This document shows positions 8,804 to 16,529 of a stretch of DNA of 64,000 nucleotides, one piece after another (position 1 is the first letter of the stretch; the number at the start of each line of letters is the position of its first letter). Made by a program: the position numbers and the translations under genes. The notes below the pieces were generated by a model, which was given only the letters and a program-made list of their open reading frames with translations, was not told the origin of the DNA and ran no database searches. Source of the DNA: Phycisphaerales bacterium (GTDB taxonomy: Bacteria > Planctomycetota > Phycisphaerae > Phycisphaerales > SM1A02). Location of the stretch: positions 45,497 to 109,496 of the forward strand of contig JAJDDB010000028.1 of the NCBI GenBank assembly GCA_029260575.1. The letters are read 5' to 3'.

Positions 8804-9172
8804 ATGGCCAAACGAAAAACCAAGAAGAAGAACACACGACGGTCGGCCCGTCCCTCTTCTGGAGGAGCAAGTGCGGCGGCTGACGATCTTGCATCCGGCA
8901 TTGACCCCGAAGCCAAGGCCGCGATTCTCGTGCGCCTCCGCCGCGCCAAAGGGCAGGCTGCCGGCGTTGAGAACATGATCGAAAACGATCGCGACTGCGC
9001 CGACATCATGACGCAAATCATCGCCACCCGCGCATCCATGCTCGCCGTCGCAAAAACCCTGCTCAAGGAACACATGCTTCGCGCGCACCACCTCGCCAAA
9101 AATAACGGCGAGATCGCGATGGATGACATGTACCAGGAACTCGTCGACCTGCTGACGAGAATGGCGCGGTAA
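8804..9172 (+). CDS. CsoR/RcnR-family (DUF156) transcriptional repressor
   Basis: This 122-aa protein has a Lys/Arg/Ser-rich 30-residue N-terminal tail, then the all-helical DUF156 core (ILVRLRRAKGQAAGVENMI, NDRDCADIMTQI, KTLLKEHML). Cys65 and His90 fit the first two sensor ligands (Cys plus His at +25). The third position (+29), Cys in CsoR and His in RcnR, is Ala94, with His95 next to it. Effector specificity therefore cannot be read off: Cu(I) by the classic C-H-C site is unlikely. It probably represses the HMA-like gene via the dyads at 8344-8385. The long basic tail is longer than in typical members and may add DNA contacts. Confidence 0.88.
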   Translation: MAKRKTKKKNTRRSARPSSGGASAAADDLASGIDPEAKAAILVRLRRAKGQAAGVENMIENDRDCADIMTQIIATRASMLAVAKTLLKEHMLRAHHLAKNNGEIAMDDMYQELVDLLTRMAR

Positions 9173-9194
9173 TCGAACGTCGCGCCCGGTACGT

Positions 9195-9254
9195 TCACTG
9201 CTCAAACGGCAATGTACAATCTTCAAACTGTCGCACCAATTCGGCGTCGGTCAT
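9195..9254 (-). pseudogene. Truncated paralogue fragment of the 7831-8256 gene
   Basis: On the minus strand, ATG 9254 opens a 19-codon frame reading MTDAELVRQFEDCTLPFEQ and then TGA. The first 16 residues align with MDDVELVRQFEGLTLP, the N-terminus of the hypothetical protein at 7831-8256, after which similarity ends abruptly. It lies about 1 kb from the intact copy and 30 bp from a REPIN-like element. It is best read as the remnant of a partial duplication or deletion. Confidence 0.7.
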
Positions 9255-9284
9255 GACAATCAGTGTATGCAATCGACATCGTCA

Positions 9285-9364
9285 CCCCCGGCAGAGCCGG
9301 GGGCTAACGGTCTGGCAATGTGTACCCGCAACAAAACCCTTAGCCCCGGGCTCCGCCCGGTGGG
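9285..9364 (+). repeat. REPIN-like element, copy 1
   Basis: The element starts with a hairpin (CCCCCGGC-AGA-GCCGGGGG, 9285-9303) and ends with a related hairpin in inverted orientation (GCCCCGGGCTCCGCCCGGTGGG). Between them lies a 39-bp core beginning CTAACGGTCTGGCAATGTG. The two ends are imperfect inverted copies of each other (CCGGCAGAGCCGGGGGCTAA against the complement of TTAGCCCCGGGCTCCGCCCGG), the design of a REPIN (two REPs in inverted order). A second copy is at 10278-10356 in the same orientation. Confidence 0.85.
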
Positions 9365-9486
9365 ATTGCTTGCACAATACGTATCGCCGACACCGCCGCA
9401 ATCCACCCAACCACAAACGCGCACAAATGCCGCCACCCAAGCCACCGCCGAACAACAACAAACCCGCCCGGTCAACGATTCATCGC

Positions 9487-10236
9487 CTATCCCGCGCCAA
9501 TCTCCACTGCAGACAGATTCGCCAGCATTTCCTCAGCACCCGGACGACGCAACACGTGTTCGGCCGCAAAGAAATCCCCCTGCGGGTACGCCGACTGCCG
9601 AATCCGCGCTGCTGCATCTGCCAGGTCATACTCGGTGCGGCGGAATTCCACATCCGGCCCGAGTAATACCCAATGCGCCCCCAATTCACCAAACGGCATC
9701 CCCACGCTTCCTGCATTGACCACCCGCACACGGCCAACCATGCGATCAAACGCCATGTGCGTGTGTCCACATACCACGACGTCCACACCCGGCAACTCCA
9801 TGATCGGCCGCAGCACCTCCGTCGGCGTGTGCTCTGTAAATACCTCCGAGTCATCGCGCGGCGTCGCATGACAAAACAACACGTTCCCCAACCCGTCAAC
9901 AGATATTTGCATCGTTGCTGGCCAACGCTTCAACCATGATTCGTACTTCGGACACACTTGCGCTGCCGACCACTGTACGATCTCGCGAAAATTCGCCGGC
10001 GTCTTCGACACGCCACCCGCCGCCTCCGTCAGCACCGCTGTCTCACCATTACCAAAGAGATAGTGCACTGGCAGATCAAGTTGTTGCACGAGTGCAAGAC
10101 ACTCACTCGGCATCGGCCCAGGCACAACATCGCCGCCGATGACAATCGCATCCACATCTGCTGCACGAACCGCAGCCAGCACTGCTTCCAGCGCCGGCAG
10201 GTTGCCATGAATGTCATACAGCGCCGCGATTCGCAT
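9487..10236 (-). CDS. Calcineurin-like metallophosphoesterase
   Basis: This 249-aa protein has the dimetal phosphoesterase motifs in order: D-I-H-G-N (residues 8-12, DxH), G-G-D (residues 34-36), G-N-G-E (N in place of the usual GNxD/H motif), C-H-A (His near residue 122) and G-H-T-H (near 157). Family knowledge suggests hydrolysis of phosphodiesters or nucleotide phosphates (YfcE-like and diadenosine-tetraphosphatase-like); the substrate is unknown. It is monocistronic, bracketed by two REPIN-like copies in direct orientation, which may mark a past insertion or duplication boundary. Confidence 0.85.
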   Translation of the reverse strand: MRIAALYDIHGNLPALEAVLAAVRAADVDAIVIGGDVVPGPMPSECLALVQQLDLPVHYLFGNGETAVLTEAAGGVSKTPANFREIVQWSAAQVCPKYESWLKRWPATMQISVDGLGNVLFCHATPRDDSEVFTEHTPTEVLRPIMELPGVDVVVCGHTHMAFDRMVGRVRVVNAGSVGMPFGELGAHWVLLGPDVEFRRTEYDLADAAARIRQSAYPQGDFFAAEHVLRRPGAEEMLANLSAVEIGAG

Positions 10237-10277
10237 GAACGATGGTACAACGATTCACATGCATCGTGCCCACCATC

Positions 10278-10356
10278 CCCCCGGCAGAGCTGGGGGCTAA
10301 CGGTCTGGCAATGTGTGCCCGCAACAAAACCCTTAGCCCCGGGTTCCGCTCGGGGG
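10278..10356 (+). repeat. REPIN-like element, copy 2
   Basis: This copy matches 9285-9364 almost base for base through the core (only A/G at one core site), with compensated or wobble changes in the terminal hairpins (GCTGGGGG against GCCGGGGG; TTCCGCTCGGGGG against CTCCGCCCGGTGGG). Wobble pairs suggest the hairpin structure is maintained. It sits 41 bp upstream of the phosphoesterase start. Confidence 0.85.
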
Positions 10357-10370
10357 TGCACGAGGTTTTT

Positions 10371-10664
10371 ATGCGGACTGTGGCGCACGACAAACTGGTC
10401 ATGCCGCGCCGAAACTGCGCGATTCTGACGGAAAAAGAGGTCTTTCTTCCGCGCACAGAGTTCTTTTCGCCGCGTAAAGAGTTCTTTCTTTGACGTAGGG
10501 ACTTCTTTCCGCTTCGTTAAGGCGCGGCAACGCCGCAGAAAGAGTTCTTTCTTCAGCGAAAAGAGTTCCTTTCGGCGCATAAAGACATCCCTACTGGCCG
10601 TACTGACCTCTTTACGCGGCGTTCATACGCACTTCTCCGGCATAGGGAAGTCTTTTGGTCGCAG
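10371..10664 (-). repeat. 21-bp degenerate tandem repeat, heptapeptide phase
   Basis: Fourteen consecutive 21-bp units can be laid out without a gap from 10371; units starting at 10434, 10455, 10476, 10497, 10539, 10560, 10581, 10602, 10623 and 10644 are clear, the most upstream ones weak. The plus-strand consensus is close to AAAGAGTTCTTTCTTCGGCGT. Read on the minus strand in one frame, each unit is a heptapeptide of form xRRKELF (MRRKELF, SLKKELF, TSKKELF, TRRKELC, ARKKDLF). One unit (10623-10643) contains an in-frame TGA, and no start/RBS or protein domain accompanies it. This could be a decayed repeat-protein gene or a non-coding array. Confidence 0.75.
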
Positions 10665-10743
10665 AATCGCGCTTACACATGGAAAGAGTGGATACGCCGA
10701 TCGATGCGGCTTTGGCAGAGTCGGAGCACCTGTTCGGCTTCGT

Positions 10744-11361
10744 TCATTCAGTGTCGCTTAGGCCGTATTGATGCAACAGAGATTCTGCGACACCAAATGA
10801 GGCTCTGAATATCGTGTCTGCTAAAGACATCAATGCTAGATTATGACCGGCAATAACGATTTCGCCATCATTCGCGAACCGCACAAATCTGACGGAAGCC
10901 TTGCTGTCTTTTTCGTGCATGCACTTCGCATATACTATGACGCGCACCTCTGCATCACTGAGATCCCAACGCCCAGCCCGGCTGATCTTCTCAACGTATT
11001 CGTAGAATGCTGCAAGCACCGCATTCATGTCATCTTGTAAATGAACGCAAGACTGTACTGCGACGTGCAGGCCCGCAAGCCACATCAACTCACACTCTCG
11101 TCGCAGGGATTGAGAATCCTTAGCATCAGCATTTGAGAAGCCTACGAATAACTCATCGAGTCGCTCCAATTCAACCTTGGACAAGAGCGCCGAAGCTTCA
11201 GAATCCATAAAATCTTTGAGACCCTTGTTGAGATACGCTGCGGGCTTATCAACCATCATCTCAAGGGAGTCTGCAACAATCGCGCAGGAATCGACGTGTC
11301 GATCTGTGCTTTTCTTCGAGTGTTCATTTAGAAGTAGTATATCTACGTTCTTGACGGACAT
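10744..11361 (-). CDS. Hypothetical protein, helical, about 205 aa
   Basis: From ATG 11361 the protein reads MSVKNVDILLLNEHSKKS and is largely alpha-helical, with two conserved-looking Cys-containing stretches (RECELMWLAGLHVAVQSC and VIVYAKCMHEK). I do not recognise the family. The open frame extends upstream to 11544, but that part is antisense to sucC (ATG 11399) and is a shadow. Divergent from sucC with only 37 bp between the two starts. Codon and base composition is more AT-rich than its neighbours, hinting at a different origin. Confidence 0.55.
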   Translation of the reverse strand: MSVKNVDILLLNEHSKKSTDRHVDSCAIVADSLEMMVDKPAAYLNKGLKDFMDSEASALLSKVELERLDELFVGFSNADAKDSQSLRRECELMWLAGLHVAVQSCVHLQDDMNAVLAAFYEYVEKISRAGRWDLSDAEVRVIVYAKCMHEKDSKASVRFVRFANDGEIVIAGHNLALMSLADTIFRASFGVAESLLHQYGLSDTE

Positions 11362-11398
11362 GTTTCCCGCTTCCGGGGCTTCCGCTACCATCCGCACC

Positions 11399-12598
11399 AT
11401 GAAAATCCACGAATACCAGGCCCGCGAGTTGCTGGCTGATGCGGGCGTTCCTGTTCCCACCGGCCACATGGTGCAGTCCGTTGATGAAGCCGCCACCGTG
11501 GCCGGCCGACTGTTCGACGAAGGCGCATCCATGATCGTCATCAAGGCCCAGGTTCACGCCGGCGGGCGCGGCAAGGCCGGCTTCGTCAAGCTCGTCAAGA
11601 GCCGCAATGAAGCCCGCGATGCTGCCAAGTTCATGCTCTCCAACAAGATGGTCTCGCCCCAGACCGGCCCCGATGGCTTGGAAGTCAAGCGCCTGTTGCT
11701 GGCTGATGCGGTCGATATCGACAAGGAGTTCTACCTTGCGGTGACGGTCGACCGCGCCAACAACACCGCAACAATGATCGCTTCCGCAGAAGGCGGCGTG
11801 GAAATCGAAAAGGTCGCAGAAGAAAATCCCGATGCGATTCTGCGCGAACCGCTGCATCCTTTATTGGGATTGCAGCCGTACCAGGCCCGCAAGCTCGCGT
11901 TCGACCTCGGCTTCAAGGGCAAGCAGGTCAACCAGGCAGTCAAGTGCATGCTCAACCTAGCGGAGTTGTTCCGAACATCTGATGCGTCGCTGGCGGAGAT
12001 CAACCCACTGGTGCTGACTCCTGCGACCGATGCGCATCCTGATGGACAGGTGCTTGCCATTGATGCCAAGTTCAACTTCGATGACAACGCAATGTTTCGC
12101 CAGAAACGCATTGCGGCCATGTTCGACCCGACCGAAGAAAATCCCGCAGAGCTGCGCGCCAACAAGTTCGGCCTGAGTTATGTCGCACTCGATGGCAACA
12201 TTGGTTGTCTCGTCAACGGGGCGGGGCTGGCGATGAGCACGATGGACATCATCAAGCTGCACGGCGGCGAGCCGGCCAACTTCCTGGATGTCGGCGGCAG
12301 CGCCACCGAAGAAGCTGTCCGCGAAGCCTTCGAGATCATTCTCGAAGATGACAAGGTCAAGGGCGTGCTCGTGAATATCTTCGGCGGCATTATGCAGTGC
12401 GACAAAATCGCCCGCGGCATTGTCGGAGCAGCAAAGGAAATTGGTTTCAAAGTCCCCCTGGTCGTGCGCCTGGAAGGCACGAATGTTGAGCTGGCTCGCG
12501 AAATCCTCGAAGATGCCAAGGCCGACATCGACATGATGCAAAGCGCGACGGATCTGACCGACGCCGCATCCAAAGTCTGCGCCGCGGTGACGGGATAA
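11399..12598 (+). CDS. sucC: Succinate-CoA ligase (ADP-forming) beta subunit
   Basis: This 399-aa protein begins MKIHEYQARELLADAGVPVP, the standard SucC N-terminus, and has the ATP-grasp segment (VHAGGRGKAGFVKLVKS), EINPLV and the C-terminal ligase domain with GGxxANFLDVGG (here GGEPANFLDVGGSA) and NIFGGI. It makes the nucleotide-binding subunit of the TCA-cycle enzyme converting succinyl-CoA and ADP/Pi to succinate and ATP. The open frame begins at 11177, but only the ATG at 11399 fits family length (E. coli 388 aa). No sucD follows; the next gene encodes a GIY-YIG protein. Its alpha partner is elsewhere or is the divergent alpha-like protein at 29640. Confidence 0.95.
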   Translation: MKIHEYQARELLADAGVPVPTGHMVQSVDEAATVAGRLFDEGASMIVIKAQVHAGGRGKAGFVKLVKSRNEARDAAKFMLSNKMVSPQTGPDGLEVKRLLLADAVDIDKEFYLAVTVDRANNTATMIASAEGGVEIEKVAEENPDAILREPLHPLLGLQPYQARKLAFDLGFKGKQVNQAVKCMLNLAELFRTSDASLAEINPLVLTPATDAHPDGQVLAIDAKFNFDDNAMFRQKRIAAMFDPTEENPAELRANKFGLSYVALDGNIGCLVNGAGLAMSTMDIIKLHGGEPANFLDVGGSATEEAVREAFEIILEDDKVKGVLVNIFGGIMQCDKIARGIVGAAKEIGFKVPLVVRLEGTNVELAREILEDAKADIDMMQSATDLTDAASKVCAAVTG

Positions 12599-12661
12599 CA
12601 GAAGAGAATTCACCACAGAGAGCACGGTGTGCTTCTCACTAGAGTGATGCGGGAAAATCCC

Positions 12662-13408
12662 ATGCCCGGAACAATTACTCGATTTTCCGCCAAGACGTGC
12701 GAGCAACTTAAGCATTACGTGTACCTCTACATTGATCCACGAAATGGTCGTCCGTTCTACATTGGCAAAGGGTGCAGGAACCGATGTTTTTCGCATCTAA
12801 AATCCAAAACACAGAGCGACAAGACAGCAACTATTGGCGAACTTCAGAAACTCGGCATTCGTCCACGAATTGAGTTACTGAAATATGGCTTGACAGAATC
12901 ACAGGCTCTCTTGGTCGAGGCAACGGCGATTGATCTTCTGGAAGTCGGCAATCTGACTAACACAGTCCGTGGTTTTGGATCACGAGTTGGATCACGCGGT
13001 ACAGTCGAACAGGTTGCAGCGCAACTCGATGCGCCGGATGTCAAGATCACTGATCCTGTTATTCTTATCACGATTAACAAACTTTTTCACCACGACATGA
13101 CACTGCAAGAGTTGTATGACGCGACGCGCAGCGCATGGAAACTTGGGTCAAAACGAGAGACTGCCGAATACGCGTTGAGCATCTACAGGGGGGTTGTTCG
13201 AGAAGTCTTCAGGATTGAGGCGTGGGTGCCAGGCGGCTCCACAATGAAATCACGCGATACAGAAGGACGGCCGAATCCACGGTATGATCGTTGGGAATTT
13301 GTCGGTCAGGTGGCGGAGGACCCCGTGCGGCGCAGGTATCTCAACCGCTCGGTTCGTCATTTGGTAAAGCCCGGAGCCCAAAATCCAATTCAATATGTAA
13401 AATGCTGA
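12662..13408 (+). CDS. GIY-YIG domain protein (LEM3-like nuclease fold)
   Basis: The protein is 248 aa from ATG 12662 (an in-frame start at 12629 is possible). Residues about 19-37, YVYLYIDPRNGRPFYIGKG, are the GIY-YIG first strand pair with the FYIGKG core; the following NRCFSHL and EATAIDLLEVGNLTN fit the catalytic Arg/His helix and Glu of this nuclease superfamily. The remaining 130 residues (dimeric-looking helical and a basic C-terminus) are not assigned. Such proteins occur as stand-alone phage- or repair-related endonucleases. It stands 63 bp after sucC but has no functional link to it. Composition is somewhat more AT-rich than sucC. Confidence 0.8.
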   Translation: MPGTITRFSAKTCEQLKHYVYLYIDPRNGRPFYIGKGCRNRCFSHLKSKTQSDKTATIGELQKLGIRPRIELLKYGLTESQALLVEATAIDLLEVGNLTNTVRGFGSRVGSRGTVEQVAAQLDAPDVKITDPVILITINKLFHHDMTLQELYDATRSAWKLGSKRETAEYALSIYRGVVREVFRIEAWVPGGSTMKSRDTEGRPNPRYDRWEFVGQVAEDPVRRRYLNRSVRHLVKPGAQNPIQYVKC

Positions 13409-13479
13409 TGCAACCGCCATGGATTGGCGAGGACCCAAACGTGAACGGACCCTCACGATGAAGCAGAGAGGATCCGTTT

Positions 13480-13992
13480 ATGACCAGGAAACAATTCACC
13501 GTGTGCGCAGTCGTCATGACGCTTGGCGTTCTTGTCGGCGCGGTCGTCGGCATGCCGCAATCACTGCCTGACGCGACCGAACACAAATCCGTATGGCGTA
13601 CGCTCGACACGTTGCACAAAGCCGCATCCGAAGCAGATGGTGAGACATACTTCAATCTGTTTGCGCCCGATGCAGTATTCATCGGCACCGATGCGACTGA
13701 ACGCTGGACGCTGGATGAATTCAAAGCATTTGCCGAACCGCGGTTCGATGCAGTGGGCGGCTGGACGTACACGCTCAAGCCCGGCACCCGAAAGATTCGC
13801 ATCGAAGGCGACATCGCCTGGTTCGATGAACTGATGCAAAACGAAAAGTACGGAACCTGCCGTGGTTCGGGCGTGCTGCGGAAGGTTGAAAGTGAATGGA
13901 AACTCGAACAGTATGTGTTGTCGCTCACTGTGCCCAATGATGTTGCGCTGGCGGTCGTCGAACTCATCCGTGATGCCGATCCCCAACAGTAA
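13480..13992 (+). CDS. Exported SnoaL/NTF2-like domain protein
   Basis: This 170-aa protein has an N-terminal signal/anchor helix (residues 6-25, FTVCAVVMTLGVLVGAVVG), then one cone-shaped NTF2/SnoaL-like domain: helix ATEHKSVWRTLDTLHKAASEADG, ETYFNLFAPDAVFIGTDATERWTLDEFKAFAEPRF, GDIAWFDELM, GSGVLRKVESEWKLEQYVLS. This corresponds to SnoaL_3 / DUF4440-like proteins of unknown ligand. 'FDELMQNEKYGTCRGSGVL' is a typical core. It probably acts in the periplasm. Confidence 0.8.
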   Translation: MTRKQFTVCAVVMTLGVLVGAVVGMPQSLPDATEHKSVWRTLDTLHKAASEADGETYFNLFAPDAVFIGTDATERWTLDEFKAFAEPRFDAVGGWTYTLKPGTRKIRIEGDIAWFDELMQNEKYGTCRGSGVLRKVESEWKLEQYVLSLTVPNDVALAVVELIRDADPQQ

Positions 13993-14027
13993 TGGCGTGA
14001 TTCGTAGCGACCGTTTCTGTCGGGAAA

Positions 14028-14116
14028 TAGGGGCGGTCCGACGGGCTCAATGTTGCGACCAAGTCACTTACGCGTCACGGCATACTCAGTACAACGTCCA
14101 CACCAGACCGCCCCTA
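14028..14116. repeat. Separated 11-bp inverted repeat
   Basis: TAGGGGCGGTC (14028-14038) is exactly complementary to GACCGCCCCTA (14106-14116), with 67 bp between. It lies in the gap between the convergent SnoaL-like and dockerin-type genes. There is no U-tract, so it is not an obvious terminator; it could be a structured RNA end or another REPIN-like pair. One occurrence only in this window. Confidence 0.4.
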
Positions 14117-14211
14117 ATTGGTCACGACTGACCCGATGTCAGCCGAGACACGGATCCACCCCCAAAGTCCATAGCAATTCACACTCGTACGGCATGTGTC
14201 ACCTCGCTGAT

Positions 14212-15015
14212 TCACTGAGAACTGATGATCGCCAGCAGTTCGAGCAGATCGAACACGTCAATCTCTGCATCACCTGTCAGATCCGCCGGGCAGGAACCCC
14301 GACCGTCGCAGCCATGTCCGTCTTCCCAGACCGTCATAAATTCATCAATGTCATCCGTGTTGACAACACTGTCGCCAGTCAGATCGCCAGTTAGTTGTCT
14401 CGCATGAATCGTTACACGGTGAATCTGAATTCCCGAGAGGATGATCGTTCGTCGATTGAAAGCACGGACATCAACTGTGAGCGAACCATCGTGCACGACA
14501 CCTTCAAATAATTCGTGCGATTCCCCCTGCTCGAACTCGTTGTCGAATCGGCCGGTAATTCGAATGGGCGGGCTGTGCTGGATCGATACCTCAAGCGACG
14601 AATCCTGGTTGCGACGATCTCCTGACATGCCGTAGACAATCACTTCGTAAAAACCTGGCTCAAGACCGTTGAACTCGACGGTCACACTGCCACCGGCCTC
14701 GGCTTGAACACCGTCGAGCAAGAGACGTCTCGCATCATTGCCAAACCGTGATGCTGATTTGACAAGGGTCGTTGTCCCAGCGACCTGAAGCGATACATCT
14801 GTGGCAATGTCGTTTGTGTCTTGAAGGCTGTACTTCGTTCGGATTCCGCTCGGATTCAAACCTACTGAGTTCCAGAATCCTCCCTGTCCTGCTGCAGCGA
14901 AATCCGAAGTGATGGCACCTGTAACTTCCGTGCCGAAATCGACGTTGATTTCCTGCGCGATGCACTCCGTCACTGTCAGCGCAGCGGCAAGAATTGAAAA
15001 ACATATGCGATACAT
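14212..15015 (-). CDS. Secreted protein with C-terminal dockerin-like repeats
   Basis: From ATG 15015 (GGAGG 7 nt upstream) the protein is 267 aa with a signal peptide ending near ECIAQ|EINVDFG. The central region resembles malectin/carbohydrate-binding beta-sandwiches (NVDFGTEV, LEPGFYEVIVYGMSGD, GSLTVDVRAFN), but this is a weak call. The last 60 residues hold two Ca-binding dockerin-type repeats: GDLTGDSVVNTDDIDEFMTVW and ADLTGDAEIDVFDLLELLA. In Phycisphaerae such C-terminal repeats are common on secreted proteins and may act as cell-surface attachment rather than true cellulosome dockerins. Confidence 0.8.
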   Translation of the reverse strand: MYRICFSILAAALTVTECIAQEINVDFGTEVTGAITSDFAAAGQGGFWNSVGLNPSGIRTKYSLQDTNDIATDVSLQVAGTTTLVKSASRFGNDARRLLLDGVQAEAGGSVTVEFNGLEPGFYEVIVYGMSGDRRNQDSSLEVSIQHSPPIRITGRFDNEFEQGESHELFEGVVHDGSLTVDVRAFNRRTIILSGIQIHRVTIHARQLTGDLTGDSVVNTDDIDEFMTVWEDGHGCDGRGSCPADLTGDAEIDVFDLLELLAIISSQ

Positions 15016-15163
15016 GGCAAACCTCCGTTTATTGAGTGCTTGACGGAGTTCTAACACCAGAAATCCTTGTCAAAGCACGGGTTCGCCTGTGGATAATATG
15101 ACGAATATATGAAATATAGAGCAAAAAAATATCTTTTCAATAGCCTTTGCAGCAGAACGCTCC
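15016..15163. promoter_or_regulatory. AT-rich divergent promoter region
   Basis: The 148-bp gap between two divergent genes is clearly AT-rich around 15090-15150 (GATAATATG, ATATATGAAATATAG, AAAAAAATATC). It probably holds promoters for both genes. TTGTCA at 15067 with GATAAT at 15092 is one candidate pair, but the 19-bp spacing is long. Confidence 0.35.
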
Positions 15164-16426
15164 GTGGCTAGAATTGTGGCTGTGAAGAACCTAGGTCTAA
15201 GACACGACCGCTTCGGCCACGAAGACCCCCCCAGCCACGTCGAGCGACGCATCGCTGCGGTAGGAAGTCAATTGGCCGATCGGTTCAGCAAGGTCCTGGA
15301 CGACCTTCCCGGTCGGCCGCGCAGACCAAATGAGTTAACCGACACGCTTGGCGTCAATCGAAGCATCTCCGGCCGGCTGCTCACCGCCACCGACGCCAAT
15401 GATCCGCTGGCGGTCGTTCACACCATCCCCGGCCCTGATCCGTTGCGCAAGCTGCTTAAGGCAGCGCGACGCAAGGGCGTCGATGCCGCCATCATCGATG
15501 ATGCTGAAAGCACTGTCCGCGAGCTGGAACTACTCATTCGAGAGGTTGCCGGCGATCGACCGGCTCTCGATGCCATCATCTCGTCGCTGTTGCCGACAGC
15601 TCGCGCCAAGTTTGAACTCAATTCCAAGTACACGGTCTTCCGCGGTACCAGTCTGATCAAGGGTGTCATGGCCGATACCTGGTTGCACACCGCGATGGTG
15701 CATCCATCAGCGAAAAGTGATCAGCATCACGATGTCGCGCATCTCTACGGCACGTTGGGGCTGCGGCGCCTGCGCCCCGGCATCGGCATCAAGTTCACCT
15801 ACAAACAGTTCGGCACGCCAAAACAGCCGTGGCGCACACTCGACGGTAGGCCGGCCGAACAATCAGAGGGAAACGAACTCGATCAATTCTGCACGCTGCG
15901 ACCGGCGGTCCTGACGCAGACCAATACTGGCGAGGGCGCTATTTTCGCGCTGGCAGGTGACGCCATCGGACCGCAGTCGGCCGTAGACAAGATCGTCAGC
16001 GAGGTGCGCCCCCAGGCAATGGGTCGCTTCGCCGCTGATGCGCCCCGCAATCGCAAATCGCTGTTCGTCTCGCCTGGAATTCCAGTCAAGGCGCTCGTCT
16101 TCGATGTGCTGCTGCATGAAGATGTCTACCCCGGCGCAGAGCCCGGCCTGTTGATCTACGACACCACCGTCGAAGGCATGGCCAGTGTCAACGACCCGGC
16201 ACGCGATGCTGATCGGCTTGATCTGAGAGAATCGCTGGTGGTGCTCGGCCGCGGCATCGAGCAATGCGAACTCGATGTCATGCCGAAGTATCAGGCCATG
16301 CTCGGTCGTGCCGGCGACCTGCTTGGCTGGGATCTCGCCCGGTTCCGGGGATATCGCTGCACGATTCAATACCCGATGCACGGTTCGCAGGCGTGCATGG
16401 TTTTCACTGCTCCGCCCGCGCCGTGA
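15164..16426 (+). CDS. Conserved hypothetical protein with N-terminal HTH-like region
   Basis: This 420-aa protein (GTG start) has an N-terminal segment (RRPNELTDTLGVNRSISGRLLTATDANDPLAVVHTIPG) that looks like a winged-helix/HTH used by regulators, followed by about 300 residues without a recognised domain. No signal peptide or membrane helix. It may be a transcription factor with a sensing domain, but I do not recognise the family. It is monocistronic with a likely shared terminator at 16451-16488. Confidence 0.7.
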   Translation: MARIVAVKNLGLRHDRFGHEDPPSHVERRIAAVGSQLADRFSKVLDDLPGRPRRPNELTDTLGVNRSISGRLLTATDANDPLAVVHTIPGPDPLRKLLKAARRKGVDAAIIDDAESTVRELELLIREVAGDRPALDAIISSLLPTARAKFELNSKYTVFRGTSLIKGVMADTWLHTAMVHPSAKSDQHHDVAHLYGTLGLRRLRPGIGIKFTYKQFGTPKQPWRTLDGRPAEQSEGNELDQFCTLRPAVLTQTNTGEGAIFALAGDAIGPQSAVDKIVSEVRPQAMGRFAADAPRNRKSLFVSPGIPVKALVFDVLLHEDVYPGAEPGLLIYDTTVEGMASVNDPARDADRLDLRESLVVLGRGIEQCELDVMPKYQAMLGRAGDLLGWDLARFRGYRCTIQYPMHGSQACMVFTAPPAP

Positions 16427-16450
16427 ATGACCCCGTCAGATGCCGCGCAC

Positions 16451-16488
16451 GAAGAAAGCGAGGCAGCCCACACGATGCCGCCTCGCTT
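16451..16488 (-). terminator. Probable terminator for the multicopper oxidase gene
   Basis: A 9-bp stem, AAGCGAGGC (16456-16464) with GCCTCGCTT (16480-16488), encloses a 15-nt loop and on the minus strand is followed by TTTCTTC. It lies between two convergent genes, 40 bp after the multicopper oxidase stop, and may work weakly in the other direction. Confidence 0.45.
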
Positions 16489-16529
16489 CATAGACGTGGA
16501 TTGACCGGTCTCAAATCGAAACCAGTGTA

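Noticed and set aside
10029..10580. 183-aa minus-strand frame containing the heptad repeat
   Set aside because: Its second half runs through a REPIN and over the phosphoesterase gene in another frame. The heptad part is reported as a repeat, not as a gene.
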